Positions 54,737 to 63,766 of a stretch of DNA of 64,000 nucleotides are shown here, piece by piece. The position numbers and the translations under genes were made by a program. Location: positions 2,201,501 through 2,265,500 of the forward strand of contig NZ_CP106679.1 in the NCBI RefSeq assembly GCF_025502585.1, in the 5' to 3' direction. Below the pieces are notes generated by a model, which saw only the letters and a program-made list of their open reading frames with translations, was not told the DNA's origin and searched no databases. Origin of the DNA: Reichenbachiella agarivorans. Its GTDB lineage: Bacteria; Bacteroidota; Bacteroidia; Cytophagales; Cyclobacteriaceae. How positions within the stretch are numbered: position 1 is the first letter of the stretch; each line of letters opens with the position of its first letter.

Positions 54737-56105
54737 GCTTTTCTAATCTTCTGTAGAGAGAGGCTCTGGTTAGTCCAAGTTCTTTGGCTGCTTGAGAGAT
54801 GTTGCCTTGGTTTCTATCTATGGCTTTTTGAATAATGTTTTTTTCCACTTCGTCCAAATTGAATGTTTCTTCCAAAGACAGATTCTGATCTTCATTTTTG
54901 TGATTTAGGAAGAAAAAATCTTCTGGAACCAAGGTGTTTTCATCGCTCATGATAACGGCACGCTCTATGGCATGTTGTAGCTCACGAATGTTTCCAGGCC
55001 AGTGGTACTTTTGAAGTTTTTTGGTGGCATTTGAAGAGATTTTCTTCCCACCTTTTCGGTACTTTTTGCTATATATCTTGATGAAGTGATCTGCTAATAA
55101 TGGGATGTCTTCGAGTCTCTCTCGCAATGAAGGCAATCTGATTTCAACTGTGTTGATTCGGTAGAGCAGGTCCTGTCTAAATGAGGAATCTTCAACCATA
55201 TCATAGAGAGGCATATTGGTGGCACAAATCAGCCTGATATCCACATCTATGGTCTTGTTCGATCCTATAGGGGTGACTTGTCTGTTTTGTAGTACGGTTA
55301 GAAGCTTGGATTGCAGTGGAAGACTAAGGTTTCCGATTTCGTCTAGGAATAGAGTCCCCTTGTTGGCAATTTCAAATCGACCTTTTCGGTCATCTTTGGC
55401 GTCTGTAAAGGAACCTTTCTTATGACCAAACAATTCACTTTCGAACAGAGTCTCTGTAATGGCTCCCATATCCACTCCGACGAAAACATTGTCTCTCCTC
55501 ATGGATTTCATGTAGATGGCCCGTGAGATTAACTCTTTTCCTGTTCCGTTTTCACCTAGGATGAGGATGTTGGCATCTGTTTGTGCTACTTTATCAATGA
55601 TTCTGAAGACGTTTTTGATGGCTTCACTTTCTCCAATGATATCTTTGAAGGGTTGATTGATTTCTTCCTCCAATTGTTTTTTGGCTATTTTTAGTTGATC
55701 AACCTCTTTGTAGGATCGCTTAAGCCTCACGGCAGAGGTTAAAGTAGCCAGTAGCTTTTCGTTTTGCCATGGTTTGAGTACAAAATCGGTAGCACCTTCT
55801 TTGAGTGCCTTGACAGCCATCTCTACGTCTCCAAACGCAGTAATGAGAATAACTACAGCTTTGGGATCACGCTCCAAAATCTGATCTAACCAGTAAAACC
55901 CTTCTTTGCCACTTGTGATGTCTTTGCTGAAATTCATGTCTAGCAGTATGACATCATAAGTGTCATTGTTCATCAAGAAGGGGATCTTTTTAGGATTCTT
56001 TTCGATGATTACTTCTTGTGCGTGTTTTTTGAGCAGCATTTTGGCTGCAAACAATACATCTTCGTCATCATCTATGATCAGGATTTTACCAAGTTCTTTT
56101 TCCAT
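54726..56105 (-). CDS. NtrC-family sigma-54-dependent response regulator
   Basis: 459 residues from ATG 56105 (MEKELGKILIIDDDEDV); an in-frame upstream TTG at 56144 falls inside a candidate promoter. Receiver: DDDEDV and VILLDMNFSKD (Asp about 59). AAA+: Walker A GENGTGKELIS, the sigma-54 loop in KKGSFTDAKDDRKGRFE (GSFTDA in place of GAFTGA), Walker B TLFLDEIGNLS and the arginine finger region RERLEDIPLL. A Fis-type helix-turn-helix (NISQAAKELGLTRASLYRRL) ends it. It activates sigma-54 promoters when phosphorylated by the downstream kinase. Confidence 0.93.
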   Translation of the reverse strand: MEKELGKILIIDDDEDVLFAAKMLLKKHAQEVIIEKNPKKIPFLMNNDTYDVILLDMNFSKDITSGKEGFYWLDQILERDPKAVVILITAFGDVEMAVKALKEGATDFVLKPWQNEKLLATLTSAVRLKRSYKEVDQLKIAKKQLEEEINQPFKDIIGESEAIKNVFRIIDKVAQTDANILILGENGTGKELISRAIYMKSMRRDNVFVGVDMGAITETLFESELFGHKKGSFTDAKDDRKGRFEIANKGTLFLDEIGNLSLPLQSKLLTVLQNRQVTPIGSNKTIDVDIRLICATNMPLYDMVEDSSFRQDLLYRINTVEIRLPSLRERLEDIPLLADHFIKIYSKKYRKGGKKISSNATKKLQKYHWPGNIRELQHAIERAVIMSDENTLVPEDFFFLNHKNEDQNLSLEETFNLDEVEKNIIQKAIDRNQGNISQAAKELGLTRASLYRRLEKHGL

Positions 56106-56127
56106 GTTATTATTTTTAATCCAAGTG

Positions 56128-56143
56128 TCCAGAATTTGTGCCA
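56128..56143 (-). promoter_or_regulatory. Candidate sigma-54-type promoter upstream of the NtrC-like gene
   Basis: On the minus strand, TGGCAC (complement of 56138-56143) followed by CTGGA (complement of 56128-56132) gives a near match to TGGCAC-N5-TTGC, with the -12 GC changed to GG. About 23 bp upstream of the ATG. Weak. Confidence 0.3.
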
Positions 56144-56214
56144 AAGTGGTGAAACGTCCATAGAGAGGTGTATGGCCGTTTTGTCTCCGATGAAAAGTGT
56201 TGGACTATCCAATA

Positions 56215-56244
56215 TCGGACAAAAAACTGTCTCAAAATCGGACA
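56215..56244 (-). promoter_or_regulatory. Candidate operator: paired TCGGACA boxes, one in a 17-bp palindrome
   Basis: TGTCTCAAAATCGGACA (56228-56244) is a 17-bp imperfect palindrome with TGTC/GACA arms. A second TCGGACA half-site lies at 56215-56221, 23 bp away (about two helical turns), and a related TTGGACT at 56200-56206. Position, 95-140 bp upstream of the sigma-54 activator gene, fits an enhancer-type site for autoregulation. Confidence 0.5.
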
Positions 56245-56309
56245 TAATTTAATCTGAATTGGGCAATTCAGAACGTGTTTGAGATGAAAAGATTGAAAAG
56301 GGGTAGAGT

Positions 56310-56705
56310 TTAGAAATTTACTCTCTTGATTAGGTTTTGTTCCCCAGACTCTACTTTTACAACATAGATTTTCCCATTGTTGTTGTTGTTGAGGTTGTAC
56401 TCAATTTCGGAATTGATGGTGTACTTTTTTTCCTCGGTCAATACCAAATTGCCAATGATGTCATAAATTTTGATATTGACATAATCAGAGGGTTGATTGA
56501 CGAATATGAGTTTTATTTTTCCGTTTTCGAGTGCTTCTACGTTGTAGTCGAGGCGGTTGGGAGAAAGGCTTTTTTTATAGTTGATGCGGTTTTCTATGTT
56601 TCTAGAATAGTCTAGGGCATTTTCTTTTTCATTGACCACCTGCTGTGCCAGGGGCACAAATGACAGTGCAAAAAGTAAGATGATCAGTGAGTAATATTTT
56701 TTCAT
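56310..56705 (-). CDS. Minimal T9SS type A substrate: signal peptide plus sorting domain
   Basis: 131 residues: a signal peptide (cleavage near PLAQQ), about 50 polar residues, then a type A C-terminal sorting domain (VNIKIYDIIGNLVLTEEKKY, then GKIYVVKVESGEQNLIKRV). The sorting signal normally sits at the end of large enzymes or adhesins; here almost nothing else is present. A short run of Asn codons (NLNNNNNG, encoded by a GTT microsatellite on the plus strand) lies inside the domain. It could be an accessory surface peptide or a product of domain loss. Single gene. Confidence 0.75.
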   Translation of the reverse strand: MKKYYSLIILLFALSFVPLAQQVVNEKENALDYSRNIENRINYKKSLSPNRLDYNVEALENGKIKLIFVNQPSDYVNIKIYDIIGNLVLTEEKKYTINSEIEYNLNNNNNGKIYVVKVESGEQNLIKRVNF

Positions 56706-56794
56706 AGTGATGATTGAGTTGAATCAAGACAAGCAATATCCATTCCAACTCTTGGTGAAGAAATGAAATAATGCTTGTCTTGGTTGCCTGTGGT

Positions 56795-59695
56795 TTAGCT
56801 AATTTCTGCCAATTCGTAGGCTTCTGTTGGGATGCAGCTACAGTAGAGATTTCTATCTCCATATGCATTGTCGATCCGGCCAACCGAGGGCCAAAACTTG
56901 TTGGTACGAAGATACTCTATAGGATATACGGCATCTTTTCGGCTATAACCGTGATTCCAATCATCAGCCAGTGTGTGATCTGCTGTGTGAGGTGCATTTT
57001 TCAGGACATTGTCTGTCTTGTCAGCGACTCCATTTTCAATCATCCTGATCTCTTCTCTGATACTGAGCAGTGCATCACAGAATCTATCCAATTCTTCCTT
57101 AGACTCACTTTCTGTAGGCTCGATCATCAAAGTACCAGCCACAGGGAATGAAACAGTAGGGGCATGGAATCCATAGTCCATCAATCTTTTGGCGATGTCT
57201 TCTACTTCAACCCCAGCATCTTTGAACGATCTACAGTCCACGATCATTTCGTGCGCGCAACGGCCATTTTTACCACTATAGAGGATTTTGAATTCGGTTT
57301 CTAAACGAGCCTTGATATAGTTGGCATTTAAAATGGCTAGTTTGGTAGCGTTTTCTAAACCATCCGCACCCATCATGGCAATGTATCCATAAGAAATAGC
57401 TAGCACACCCGCACTACCAAATGGCGCACTGGAGACGGCTGTGATAGCCTGATCCGCTGCCATGTGTATCAATGGGTTGCCAGGAAGGAAGGGTGCCAAA
57501 TGCTCTGCAACACCTATTGGGCCAATACCTGGTCCGCCACCACCATGAGGGATGGCAAAGGTTTTGTGAAGATTGAGGTGACAAACGTCTGCTCCGATGA
57601 TGCCTGGGCTGGTCAAGCCAACCTGTGCATTCATGTTGGCGCCATCCATGTAGACTTGTCCACCATTTGCATGAATGATTTCACAAATTTCTACAACACT
57701 TTCTTCAAAGACCCCATGTGTAGAGGGGTAAGTGATCATGAGCGAAGACAATCTGTCTTTGTACTGTTCGGCTTTTTGCTTGAGGTCTTGCACATCAATA
57801 TTGCCATTGTCGTCACATCTGACGATGATGACTTCAGTGCCTGCCATTACAGCACTGGCTGGATTGGTGCCGTGTGCTGAGGATGGGATGATTGTAATGT
57901 CTCTGTGTCCTTGACCGATAGATTCTTGATAGGCTCGAATCACCAACAGACCTGCGTACTCACCTTGCGCGCCAGAGTTGGGTTGCAATGAGACAGTATG
58001 AAAGTCTGTGATTTCGGAAAGCCATTTGGTCAAATCATCAATGATGTTGGAATATCCGCGTGTCTGAAAAGAAGGTGCAAATGGGTGAATCATGGCAAAT
58101 TCAGGCCAAGTGATCGGCACCATTTCCGAAGTAGCGTTCAATTTCATCGTACAGGATCCCAATGAGATCATAGAATGAGCCAACGACAAATCTTTGTTTT
58201 CTAGATGCTTCAAATAGCGAAGCATTTCATGTTCAGATCTGTATTTGTGGAAGACTTCATGTGTCAAATATGCTGAGGTTCTCTTGAAAATGCTGTTGAA
58301 CTGAATTTCAACATGATCTGCTGCTTGCAGCACCTCTTCTGGATTCACAGTGGTGTTGCTGAACTTTTGAAAAACGGCAATGATGTCTAGCAGGTCATTG
58401 GGCGTGTGTGTCTCATCAAAAGCGATGACAATGTGATTCTCAACAAAGTAATTGAAGTTGATTTTTTTAGCTTCTGCTTCAATCTTTATTTTTTCGATCA
58501 GTCCAGGGTCTACTTCGATGCTGAGCGTGTCAAAGTAGGTTTCATTGTTTTGAGTATAGCCTAGCTTTTGGATGTATTTATCTGCCAACTGAGCCAGACC
58601 GTGTACTCTTTTGGAGATGCGCTGTAAGCCTTCTGGCCCATGGTAGACGGCATATGCTCCCGCCATGACTCCTAATAGCACCTGAGCAGTACAGATATTG
58701 GAAGTTGCTTTTTCTCTTCTGATGTGCTGCTCTCTAGTTTGCAACGCCATTCTGTAGGCTTTCTTGCCATGTCTGTCAACCGATACTCCGATGATTCTGC
58801 CTGGCAGCTGTCTCTTAAACTCCTCCCTAGTGGCGAAGAAAGCTGCGTGAGGGCCTCCAAATCCCATAGGAACACCGAATCTTTGTGTGGTTCCCACGAC
58901 AACATCGGCTCCCCATTCTCCAGGAGGTGTGAGGAGTGTCAAGCTAAGTAAATCTGTCGCAGCTACTATTTTGAGATCATTTTCTTGTGCAGTAGCGAAT
59001 AGCTTGGAGTAGTCTTGGACATTTCCATTGGCATTGGGGTACTGCACCATCAGTCCGTAATATTCTGGTGAAGAGAGGTCAAGGGTACTGTAATCACCTA
59101 TTTCCAATTCTATCCCTAGTGGTGTAGCCCGTGTTTTGAGTACGTCTAGGGTCTGTGGCAATACATTGCTGTCTACAAAATACTTGTTTGCATTCTTTTT
59201 TTCCTTCTTGCGGAGCGCAAAGAGCATCGTCATGGCTTCTGCGGCAGCCGTTCCTTCGTCCAGCAAGGAAGCATTGGCGATTTCCATGCCGGTGAGTTCA
59301 CTCACCATAGTTTGAAAATTGATTAGTGCTTCCAGTCTACCTTGAGCGATCTCTGCTTGGTAAGGGGTGTATGCAGTGTACCATCCTGGATTTTCTAGGA
59401 TGTTTCGTTGGATGACAGCTGGAGTGACACAACCATAGTATCCCAAACCGATGAATGACTTGAATACTTTGTTTTGATTGGCGATCTCTTTCATCGCATG
59501 AAAGTAGCTGAATTCGTCTAGGGCAGCAGGCAGTTTTAATTTACCTTTTCGTCGGATATTTTGGGGTACAGTCTCGTCGATCAACTGATCTAACGAAGCA
59601 ACACCAATCGTTTGGATCATGGCTTCAATATCCTCGGAAGAGGGGCCGTTGTGACGGTTTTGGAAGTGTGTCCTTTCGTTCAAATTCGCTATCAT
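56795..59695 (-). CDS. gcvP: Glycine dehydrogenase (decarboxylating), P protein
   Basis: 966 residues, the single-chain form with both halves of the P protein fused. The PLP lysine is in [15 protein letters not shown] (about residue 715), and [26 protein letters not shown] and [12 protein letters not shown] are conserved neighbours. GcvP decarboxylates glycine and passes the aminomethyl group to the H protein of the cleavage system. gcvH and gcvT are not nearby. It is transcribed alone with a -7 element just upstream. Confidence 0.97.
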   Translation of the reverse strand: MIANLNERTHFQNRHNGPSSEDIEAMIQTIGVASLDQLIDETVPQNIRRKGKLKLPAALDEFSYFHAMKEIANQNKVFKSFIGLGYYGCVTPAVIQRNILENPGWYTAYTPYQAEIAQGRLEALINFQTMVSELTGMEIANASLLDEGTAAAEAMTMLFALRKKEKKNANKYFVDSNVLPQTLDVLKTRATPLGIELEIGDYSTLDLSSPEYYGLMVQYPNANGNVQDYSKLFATAQENDLKIVAATDLLSLTLLTPPGEWGADVVVGTTQRFGVPMGFGGPHAAFFATREEFKRQLPGRIIGVSVDRHGKKAYRMALQTREQHIRREKATSNICTAQVLLGVMAGAYAVYHGPEGLQRISKRVHGLAQLADKYIQKLGYTQNNETYFDTLSIEVDPGLIEKIKIEAEAKKINFNYFVENHIVIAFDETHTPNDLLDIIAVFQKFSNTTVNPEEVLQAADHVEIQFNSIFKRTSAYLTHEVFHKYRSEHEMLRYLKHLENKDLSLAHSMISLGSCTMKLNATSEMVPITWPEFAMIHPFAPSFQTRGYSNIIDDLTKWLSEITDFHTVSLQPNSGAQGEYAGLLVIRAYQESIGQGHRDITIIPSSAHGTNPASAVMAGTEVIIVRCDDNGNIDVQDLKQKAEQYKDRLSSLMITYPSTHGVFEESVVEICEIIHANGGQVYMDGANMNAQVGLTSPGIIGADVCHLNLHKTFAIPHGGGGPGIGPIGVAEHLAPFLPGNPLIHMAADQAITAVSSAPFGSAGVLAISYGYIAMMGADGLENATKLAILNANYIKARLETEFKILYSGKNGRCAHEMIVDCRSFKDAGVEVEDIAKRLMDYGFHAPTVSFPVAGTLMIEPTESESKEELDRFCDALLSIREEIRMIENGVADKTDNVLKNAPHTADHTLADDWNHGYSRKDAVYPIEYLRTNKFWPSVGRIDNAYGDRNLYCSCIPTEAYELAEIS

Positions 59696-59849
59696 TCTGG
59701 GTATGGGCTTATATTTTCCAAATATTATAATGGCGGCAAATTTAGACTTAAAAAGACGAATTACGAGATTCGTAATTGACTAAATCTATTAATTTTTTTG
59801 TCGGAAAGTTGTAGAGAAATGTAGTATGAGAGGGGAGTGGGAGTCGATA

Positions 59850-59888
59850 CTTGTGGGATTAGATACCGTTGTATCTATTCCCCACAAG
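59850..59888. repeat. Long near-perfect hairpin
   Basis: Arms 59850-59866 (CTTGTGGGATTAGATAC) and 59871-59888 pair with one mismatch and one extra C; loop CGTT. On the plus strand it is followed by ATCTTTT. No T-run on the minus side, so it is not an obvious terminator for the helicase transcript. Confidence 0.6.
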
Positions 59889-59920
59889 ATCTTTTCAACC
59901 AGCTATGGAAAGAAAGACTT

Positions 59921-60019
59921 TTAATCCATCTTTCTGATACAATTATAACTTCTTTGATTGAGCTCTTGAACTAAATTGGATGAAGAACGGGTAATTTTCG
60001 ATGAACGAGAGGATTTCAT
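59921..60019 (-). CDS. Possible 32-aa basic microprotein downstream of the helicase
   Basis: ATG at 60019, 9 bp after the helicase stop, reads 32 codons to TAA 59921: MKSSRSSKITRSSSNLVQEL and so on, ending IRKMD. Very basic and Ser/Arg-rich. The position suggests translational read-on from the helicase message, but short open frames are common by chance and I know no family for it. Conservation across relatives would decide. Confidence 0.25.
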   Translation of the reverse strand: MKSSRSSKITRSSSNLVQELNQRSYNCIRKMD

Positions 60020-60028
60020 AGACGAACG

Positions 60029-61318
60029 CTATTTTCGTTTACTTTGCTTTTTCTTCGCAGTGGGAATTCTCTGTTTTTTGTCATGAAATGCCCCCTTATA
60101 TTCTGGGTCATCTTTCTTTTTGAGGAAGTCCAGTTCTCGCAACATTACTTGTTGCTCGACAAAAGGCGTCTTTTCGATGGTCACCTCTGGTGGGACAGGG
60201 ACAACTTCTATGGATCTACCAATCAACTGTTCTATTTTGTCAATGTGGTATTTCTCTGCTTGGTTACAAAAGGTCAATGCAATTCCCTTGTTGTTGGCTC
60301 GTCCTGTTCTACCGATTCTGTGGACATAGTCTTCATATATCAATGGTACATCAAAATTGATCACATGAGATACGAGTGATACGTCTAGTCCTCTAGCTGC
60401 CACGTCTGTTGCTACCAAGATTCTTGTTTCGCCTTCTTTGAACGAGTCAATAGAATTCAATCGCGTGTTTTGTGCCTTGTTGCCGTGGATTACCTTGACA
60501 GACTTGGTGATTTTTCTTTCTATGAACTTATAGATATTGTCCGCATTGGTTTTCGTCTTGACAAAAATAATGACCCGACTAAAATCTTCATTCTCGAACA
60601 GGTGATCCAGCATGTTGATCTTGGACTTGAAGTTGGGGAGATAGTAGAGTGCCTGATCTATGGTATCGACTGTGGAGGACTGAGGTGATACTTCTACTTT
60701 TTCTGGGAATTCTAGGAATTCCTCAGACAACTTGATCACACTTTCGGGCATGGTCGCTGAGAAGAGGAGATTTTGCCTCTTGACAGGGATTATTTCCAAG
60801 ATTTGACGAATCTGTGGCATGAAACCCATATCCATCATTTTGTCAGCCTCATCGATGATCAGCGTTTTGATTTCTTTGGTTTTGAAAACTTGCTTTCTGT
60901 ATAGATCCATGAACCTGCCTGGCGTAGCAACGATCAAGTCCATGCCGTTTTCAAACGCTTCGATCTGAACTTTGGCACCTGTCCCTCCATAGATCGCTGT
61001 ATGCCTGATCTCCATGTAGGTGGCGTATTTTTTGACATTTTCTTCAATCTGAATGGCTAACTCACGGGTTGGAGCTAGGATCATTGCTCTAGGAGCATCT
61101 CCTTGTGCATACTTGAGTTTCATGAGTAGAGGCAATACGAATGCAGCAGTTTTGCCAGTACCTGTTTGAGCAATACCCATGATGTCATGTCCAGCCAAAA
61201 CGAGGGGGATTGCTTTCTGCTGAATCGGTGTGGGATGTTCGTACCCTGCGTCCTTGATGGCATTTAGTATCTGCTTGTTCAACTTGAAATCGGAAAAACT
61301 TTCTACGTTATTAGCCAT
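60029..61318 (-). CDS. DEAD-box RNA helicase (RhlE/CsdA type)
   Basis: 429 residues. The motifs appear in order: Q motif YEHPTPIQQKAIPLVLAG, Walker A GIAQTGTGKTAAF, ILAPTRELAIQ, TPGR, Walker B IIDEADKMMDMG, SAT, RVIIFVKTKTNAD, ATDVAARGLDV and HRIGRTGRANNKG. A basic C-terminal tail (HDKKQRIPTAKKKQSKRK) binds RNA. It unwinds structured RNA in ribosome assembly, decay or cold adaptation. Divergent from the dihydroorotase gene, 69 bp between starts. Confidence 0.95.
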   Translation of the reverse strand: MANNVESFSDFKLNKQILNAIKDAGYEHPTPIQQKAIPLVLAGHDIMGIAQTGTGKTAAFVLPLLMKLKYAQGDAPRAMILAPTRELAIQIEENVKKYATYMEIRHTAIYGGTGAKVQIEAFENGMDLIVATPGRFMDLYRKQVFKTKEIKTLIIDEADKMMDMGFMPQIRQILEIIPVKRQNLLFSATMPESVIKLSEEFLEFPEKVEVSPQSSTVDTIDQALYYLPNFKSKINMLDHLFENEDFSRVIIFVKTKTNADNIYKFIERKITKSVKVIHGNKAQNTRLNSIDSFKEGETRILVATDVAARGLDVSLVSHVINFDVPLIYEDYVHRIGRTGRANNKGIALTFCNQAEKYHIDKIEQLIGRSIEVVPVPPEVTIEKTPFVEQQVMLRELDFLKKKDDPEYKGAFHDKKQRIPTAKKKQSKRK

Positions 61319-61387
61319 GAATAATTTTTTAGATGCCTGATGCGCTTATTTTTGCTTTGCAATTTATGAAATAAAAAGGTTGAAATA

Positions 61388-62728
61388 ATGGCGAAGTATA
61401 CACTGATTAAAAATGCTAAGGTGGTCAATGAAGGTGAAATCATGGCTTATGATGTACTGATCAAAGATCAAATGATAGAGAAAGTAGATGTAGGACTGAG
61501 TCATGAAACGGCCACTGTCATCGATGCGGAGGGTAAATTCTTGTTGCCTGGCGTGATAGATGACCAGGTACATTTCAGAGAACCTGGCTTGACCCACAAG
61601 GCAGAAATCTATACGGAAAGCAAAGCTGCTGTCGCTGGAGGGATTACGTCGTTTATGGAGATGCCCAATACAGTGCCGAATACGCTCACACAGGAGTTGC
61701 TACAGGACAAGTATGATATTGCGAGTCGCAAATCGCTGGCAAACTATTCTTTCTTCATGGGGGCATCCAATGACAACATAGAGGAGGTACTCAAAACCAA
61801 TAAGCATGATGTCTGTGGTGTCAAGGTCTTTATGGGATCATCGACGGGCAATATGTTGGTAGATGACGAGGGGACGCTCAACAACCTGTTTTCACGGGTG
61901 GATATGTTGATCGCGGCGCATTGTGAGGATGAAGCAACCATCAAGCGAAACATGGAGATTTTCATGGAGCGATACGATGGTGAGATTCCTTTTACCGCTC
62001 ATCCGCTGATTCGTAGTGAGGAGGCTTGTTATATTTCTTCTTCCAAAGCAGTGGCATTGGCCAAGAAGAACAAGACCAAATTTCACGTCCTACACATCTC
62101 TACTGCCAAAGAGACCGATCTGTTTGACAACAGTATTCCGCTCAAGGACAAGTTGATTACATCTGAGGCGTGCATACATCACATGTGGTTTTCGGATGAT
62201 GATTATTTGACCAAAGGGGGTGATATCAAGTGGAATCCTGCGGTGAAGACTGCATATGATCGTGATACGGTATTTCAAGCCATGTTGGATGATAAGATAG
62301 ATGTGATAGCTACTGACCATGCTCCCCATACACTCGAAGAGAAGGCCAACGGATACAGCAGTTGCCCATCTGGAGGGCCATTGGTGCAGCATGCACTGCC
62401 TGCCATGATGGAGCACTACCTCAATGGCAAGATTTCAATTGAAAGAATAGTGGAGAAGATGTGTCACAATCCTGCAATATTGTTTGAGATCGAAAAAAGG
62501 GGATATATCAGGGAAGGATATTATGCTGATTTGGTTTTGGTGGATACCTCGGACAAGTGGCGCGTAGAACGCTCCAATATCTTGTCCAAATGTGGCTGGA
62601 GCCCGTTTGAGGGACAATCCTTCCGGTCCAAAATTAGCCATACTTTTGTTTCGGGTCACTTGGCATATGAGGCTGGTAAGTTTGACGAATCCACTTGTGG
62701 AGAGCGACTTAAATTTATTAGAAAATAA
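61388..62728 (+). CDS. Dihydroorotase
   Basis: 446 residues, length of the class I/type II amidohydrolases. Metal ligands DDQVHFREPGLTHKAEI (HxH-like: the histidine in QVHFR) and the binding His in IIATDHAPHTLEEKANGY-like region (IDVIATDHAPHTLEEK), with MGSSTGNMLVDDEG providing the bridging carbamate-lysine loop. It cyclises carbamoyl-aspartate to dihydroorotate in pyrimidine synthesis. No other pyr gene adjoins. Divergent from the helicase. Confidence 0.9.
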   Translation: MAKYTLIKNAKVVNEGEIMAYDVLIKDQMIEKVDVGLSHETATVIDAEGKFLLPGVIDDQVHFREPGLTHKAEIYTESKAAVAGGITSFMEMPNTVPNTLTQELLQDKYDIASRKSLANYSFFMGASNDNIEEVLKTNKHDVCGVKVFMGSSTGNMLVDDEGTLNNLFSRVDMLIAAHCEDEATIKRNMEIFMERYDGEIPFTAHPLIRSEEACYISSSKAVALAKKNKTKFHVLHISTAKETDLFDNSIPLKDKLITSEACIHHMWFSDDDYLTKGGDIKWNPAVKTAYDRDTVFQAMLDDKIDVIATDHAPHTLEEKANGYSSCPSGGPLVQHALPAMMEHYLNGKISIERIVEKMCHNPAILFEIEKRGYIREGYYADLVLVDTSDKWRVERSNILSKCGWSPFEGQSFRSKISHTFVSGHLAYEAGKFDESTCGERLKFIRK

Positions 62729-62753
62729 ATCAGAAAATAAAATGGAAATTAGT

Positions 62754-62785
62754 TTTGAAATGTAGTCAGCACTTTTCTATTTTTG
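62754..62785 (+). promoter_or_regulatory. Promoter for tRNA-His
   Basis: TTTG (62754-62757), 20-bp spacer, TATTTTTG (62778-62785), 25 bp before the tRNA. Full consensus. Confidence 0.75.
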
Positions 62786-62809
62786 CACTCCCATTTACAG
62801 GGATATACG

Positions 62810-62883
62810 GTGGTTGTAGCTCAGCTGGTTAGAGTATTGGTTTGTGGTACCAAGGGTCGCCGGTTCGAACCCGGTCATCCACC
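62810..62883 (+). tRNA. tRNA-His (GTG anticodon)
   Basis: Cloverleaf with acceptor GTGGTTG/CATCCAC (one T-T mismatch), D-arm AGCTCAGCTGGTTAGAGT, anticodon stem TTGGT/ACCAA around loop TTGTGGT with anticodon GTG, and T-arm GCCGG-TTCGAAC-CCGGT. The preceding G at 62809 can pair with C73 as the G-1 required for histidine identity. The 3' CCA is not fully encoded. Confidence 0.97.
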
Positions 62884-62889
62884 CATTAG

Positions 62890-62917
62890 AACAGCAACTT
62901 TGAAAAAGGTTGCTGTT
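62890..62917. terminator. Terminator after tRNA-His
   Basis: AACAGCAAC (62890-62898) pairs with GTTGCTGTT (62909-62917), followed by T7 on the plus strand. Confidence 0.8.
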
Positions 62918-63126
62918 TTTTTATGCCCAATTTTTTTTGGAGGGTTCAGTGAGGGTGGTTTTTGAAAAGGGAATTGAAGTTTTGATAACTGAAGATGTTT
63001 TAACCAAGCATGTGAATTGCATCTGCTTTATCTGAGCGTAGGGAGAATATTGAATTTTTATGAGTCTATCGCCCAGCTATGATGAGTGAGGATTAGAAAT
63101 CACTAACCTCTCGTCTCCCACATAGC

Positions 63127-63146
63127 CCTGTCTGCCGACAGGCAGG
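63127..63146. repeat. REP-like palindrome (CCTGTCTGCCGACAGGCAGG)
   Basis: CCTGTC and GACAGG flank TGCC, with an outer CTGCC/GGCAG echo. Related to the element at 18709-18725. In an intergenic region and away from any start codon, consistent with a dispersed REP-type element. Confidence 0.6.
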
Positions 63147-63243
63147 CACGCCTTGATTTAAATTTAAAACTTGTGGCGGACTTTCCAATCCCCACGAAAA
63201 TATTCTGACCGATGGAACCCCATTCATTCATTCATAGCGTTTG

Positions 63244-63750
63244 TTAGCGAGCTGTTTTTCTAAGCATTTCGATTTTTAAATTTGGTTGAATCAAGAGTTC
63301 CTCTTTCCATAATCCATCAATCTCAAATTCAGGCATGCTCTCTTTGTTCGGGTTCATGATATTAATCGTTATATTGTTGCCGTTGTACCAAGGCATGGCG
63401 ATTGTGTCTTGTTCGACTTCTCCTCCAGTGTAATAGTTCGGATAAGTTCGGAAGTCCTGAATGCAGTAATCTGAGTCTAAAGTTGATACTACTAGAGTTC
63501 GGTAGTTGGAGTATTTGATGTTAAACAGCAGCAAAAATCCTTCATGGATTCTCTGCAAATACTGCAATGAAATTAGATCAATATTTTGTTCTTTCGTTGA
63601 TAGTATATCGAGCGGAACATTTCCTTCTGTTAAGGTTCCTCCCTCCATTTCAATCGAAGTGTAGAAGCCACTGTACTGTTCCAGATCTGCCTTTAGGCAA
63701 CCTCGATCTTCGATTCCATTGGTAAATAAAACAATCGTTAAAATTCCGAT
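63244..63750 (-). pseudogene. Exported-protein gene with its 5' end removed by an IS3-family element
   Basis: In frame from the IS junction the codons read IGILTIVLFTNGIEDRGCLK, a signal-peptide or lipoprotein-type leader, then ADLEQYSGFYTSIEMEGGTL through to the stop at 63244 (YYTGGEVEQDTIAMPWYNG and LWKEELLIQPNLKIEML near the end). There is no usable start codon between the IS end at 63751 and this leader; the first in-frame ATG (63648) lies inside the mature protein. The body looks like a small secreted protein of unknown function. The sequence before the leader belongs to the IS terminal repeat, so the gene has lost its start. Confidence 0.75.
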
Positions 63751-63766
63751 TGTAAGCTTCCCATTT

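Larger units (their letters stand above)
59696..60028. other. Intergenic region between deaD-like helicase and gcvP
   Basis: About 330 bp. It contains the 32-codon frame at 59921-60019, a long hairpin (59850-59888) and an 8-bp inverted repeat AATTACGA/TCGTAATT (59759-59777). A minus-strand TAAATTTG (complement of 59737-59744) resembles a -7 element for gcvP. I see no glycine riboswitch architecture. Confidence 0.5.
62886..63243. other. Intergenic region between tRNA-His and the IS-disrupted gene
   Basis: About 360 bp without a supportable gene. It holds the tRNA terminator, the REP-like palindrome at 63127-63146, an AT-rich palindrome TTTAAATTTAAA, and a CATT microsatellite near 63221-63235. 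Confidence 0.5.

Noticed and set aside
59696-60028. Glycine riboswitch upstream of gcvP
   Set aside because: No tandem aptamer-like conserved cores could be found in the region; only unrelated hairpins.
62783-62965. Plus-strand frame running through tRNA-His
   Set aside because: It overlaps the tRNA and its terminator; tRNA structure explains the sequence.
63244-63648. Treating the minus-strand frame from ATG 63648 as an intact small gene
   Set aside because: Reading continues in frame upstream into a signal-like leader, so 63648 is internal and the gene has lost its start.
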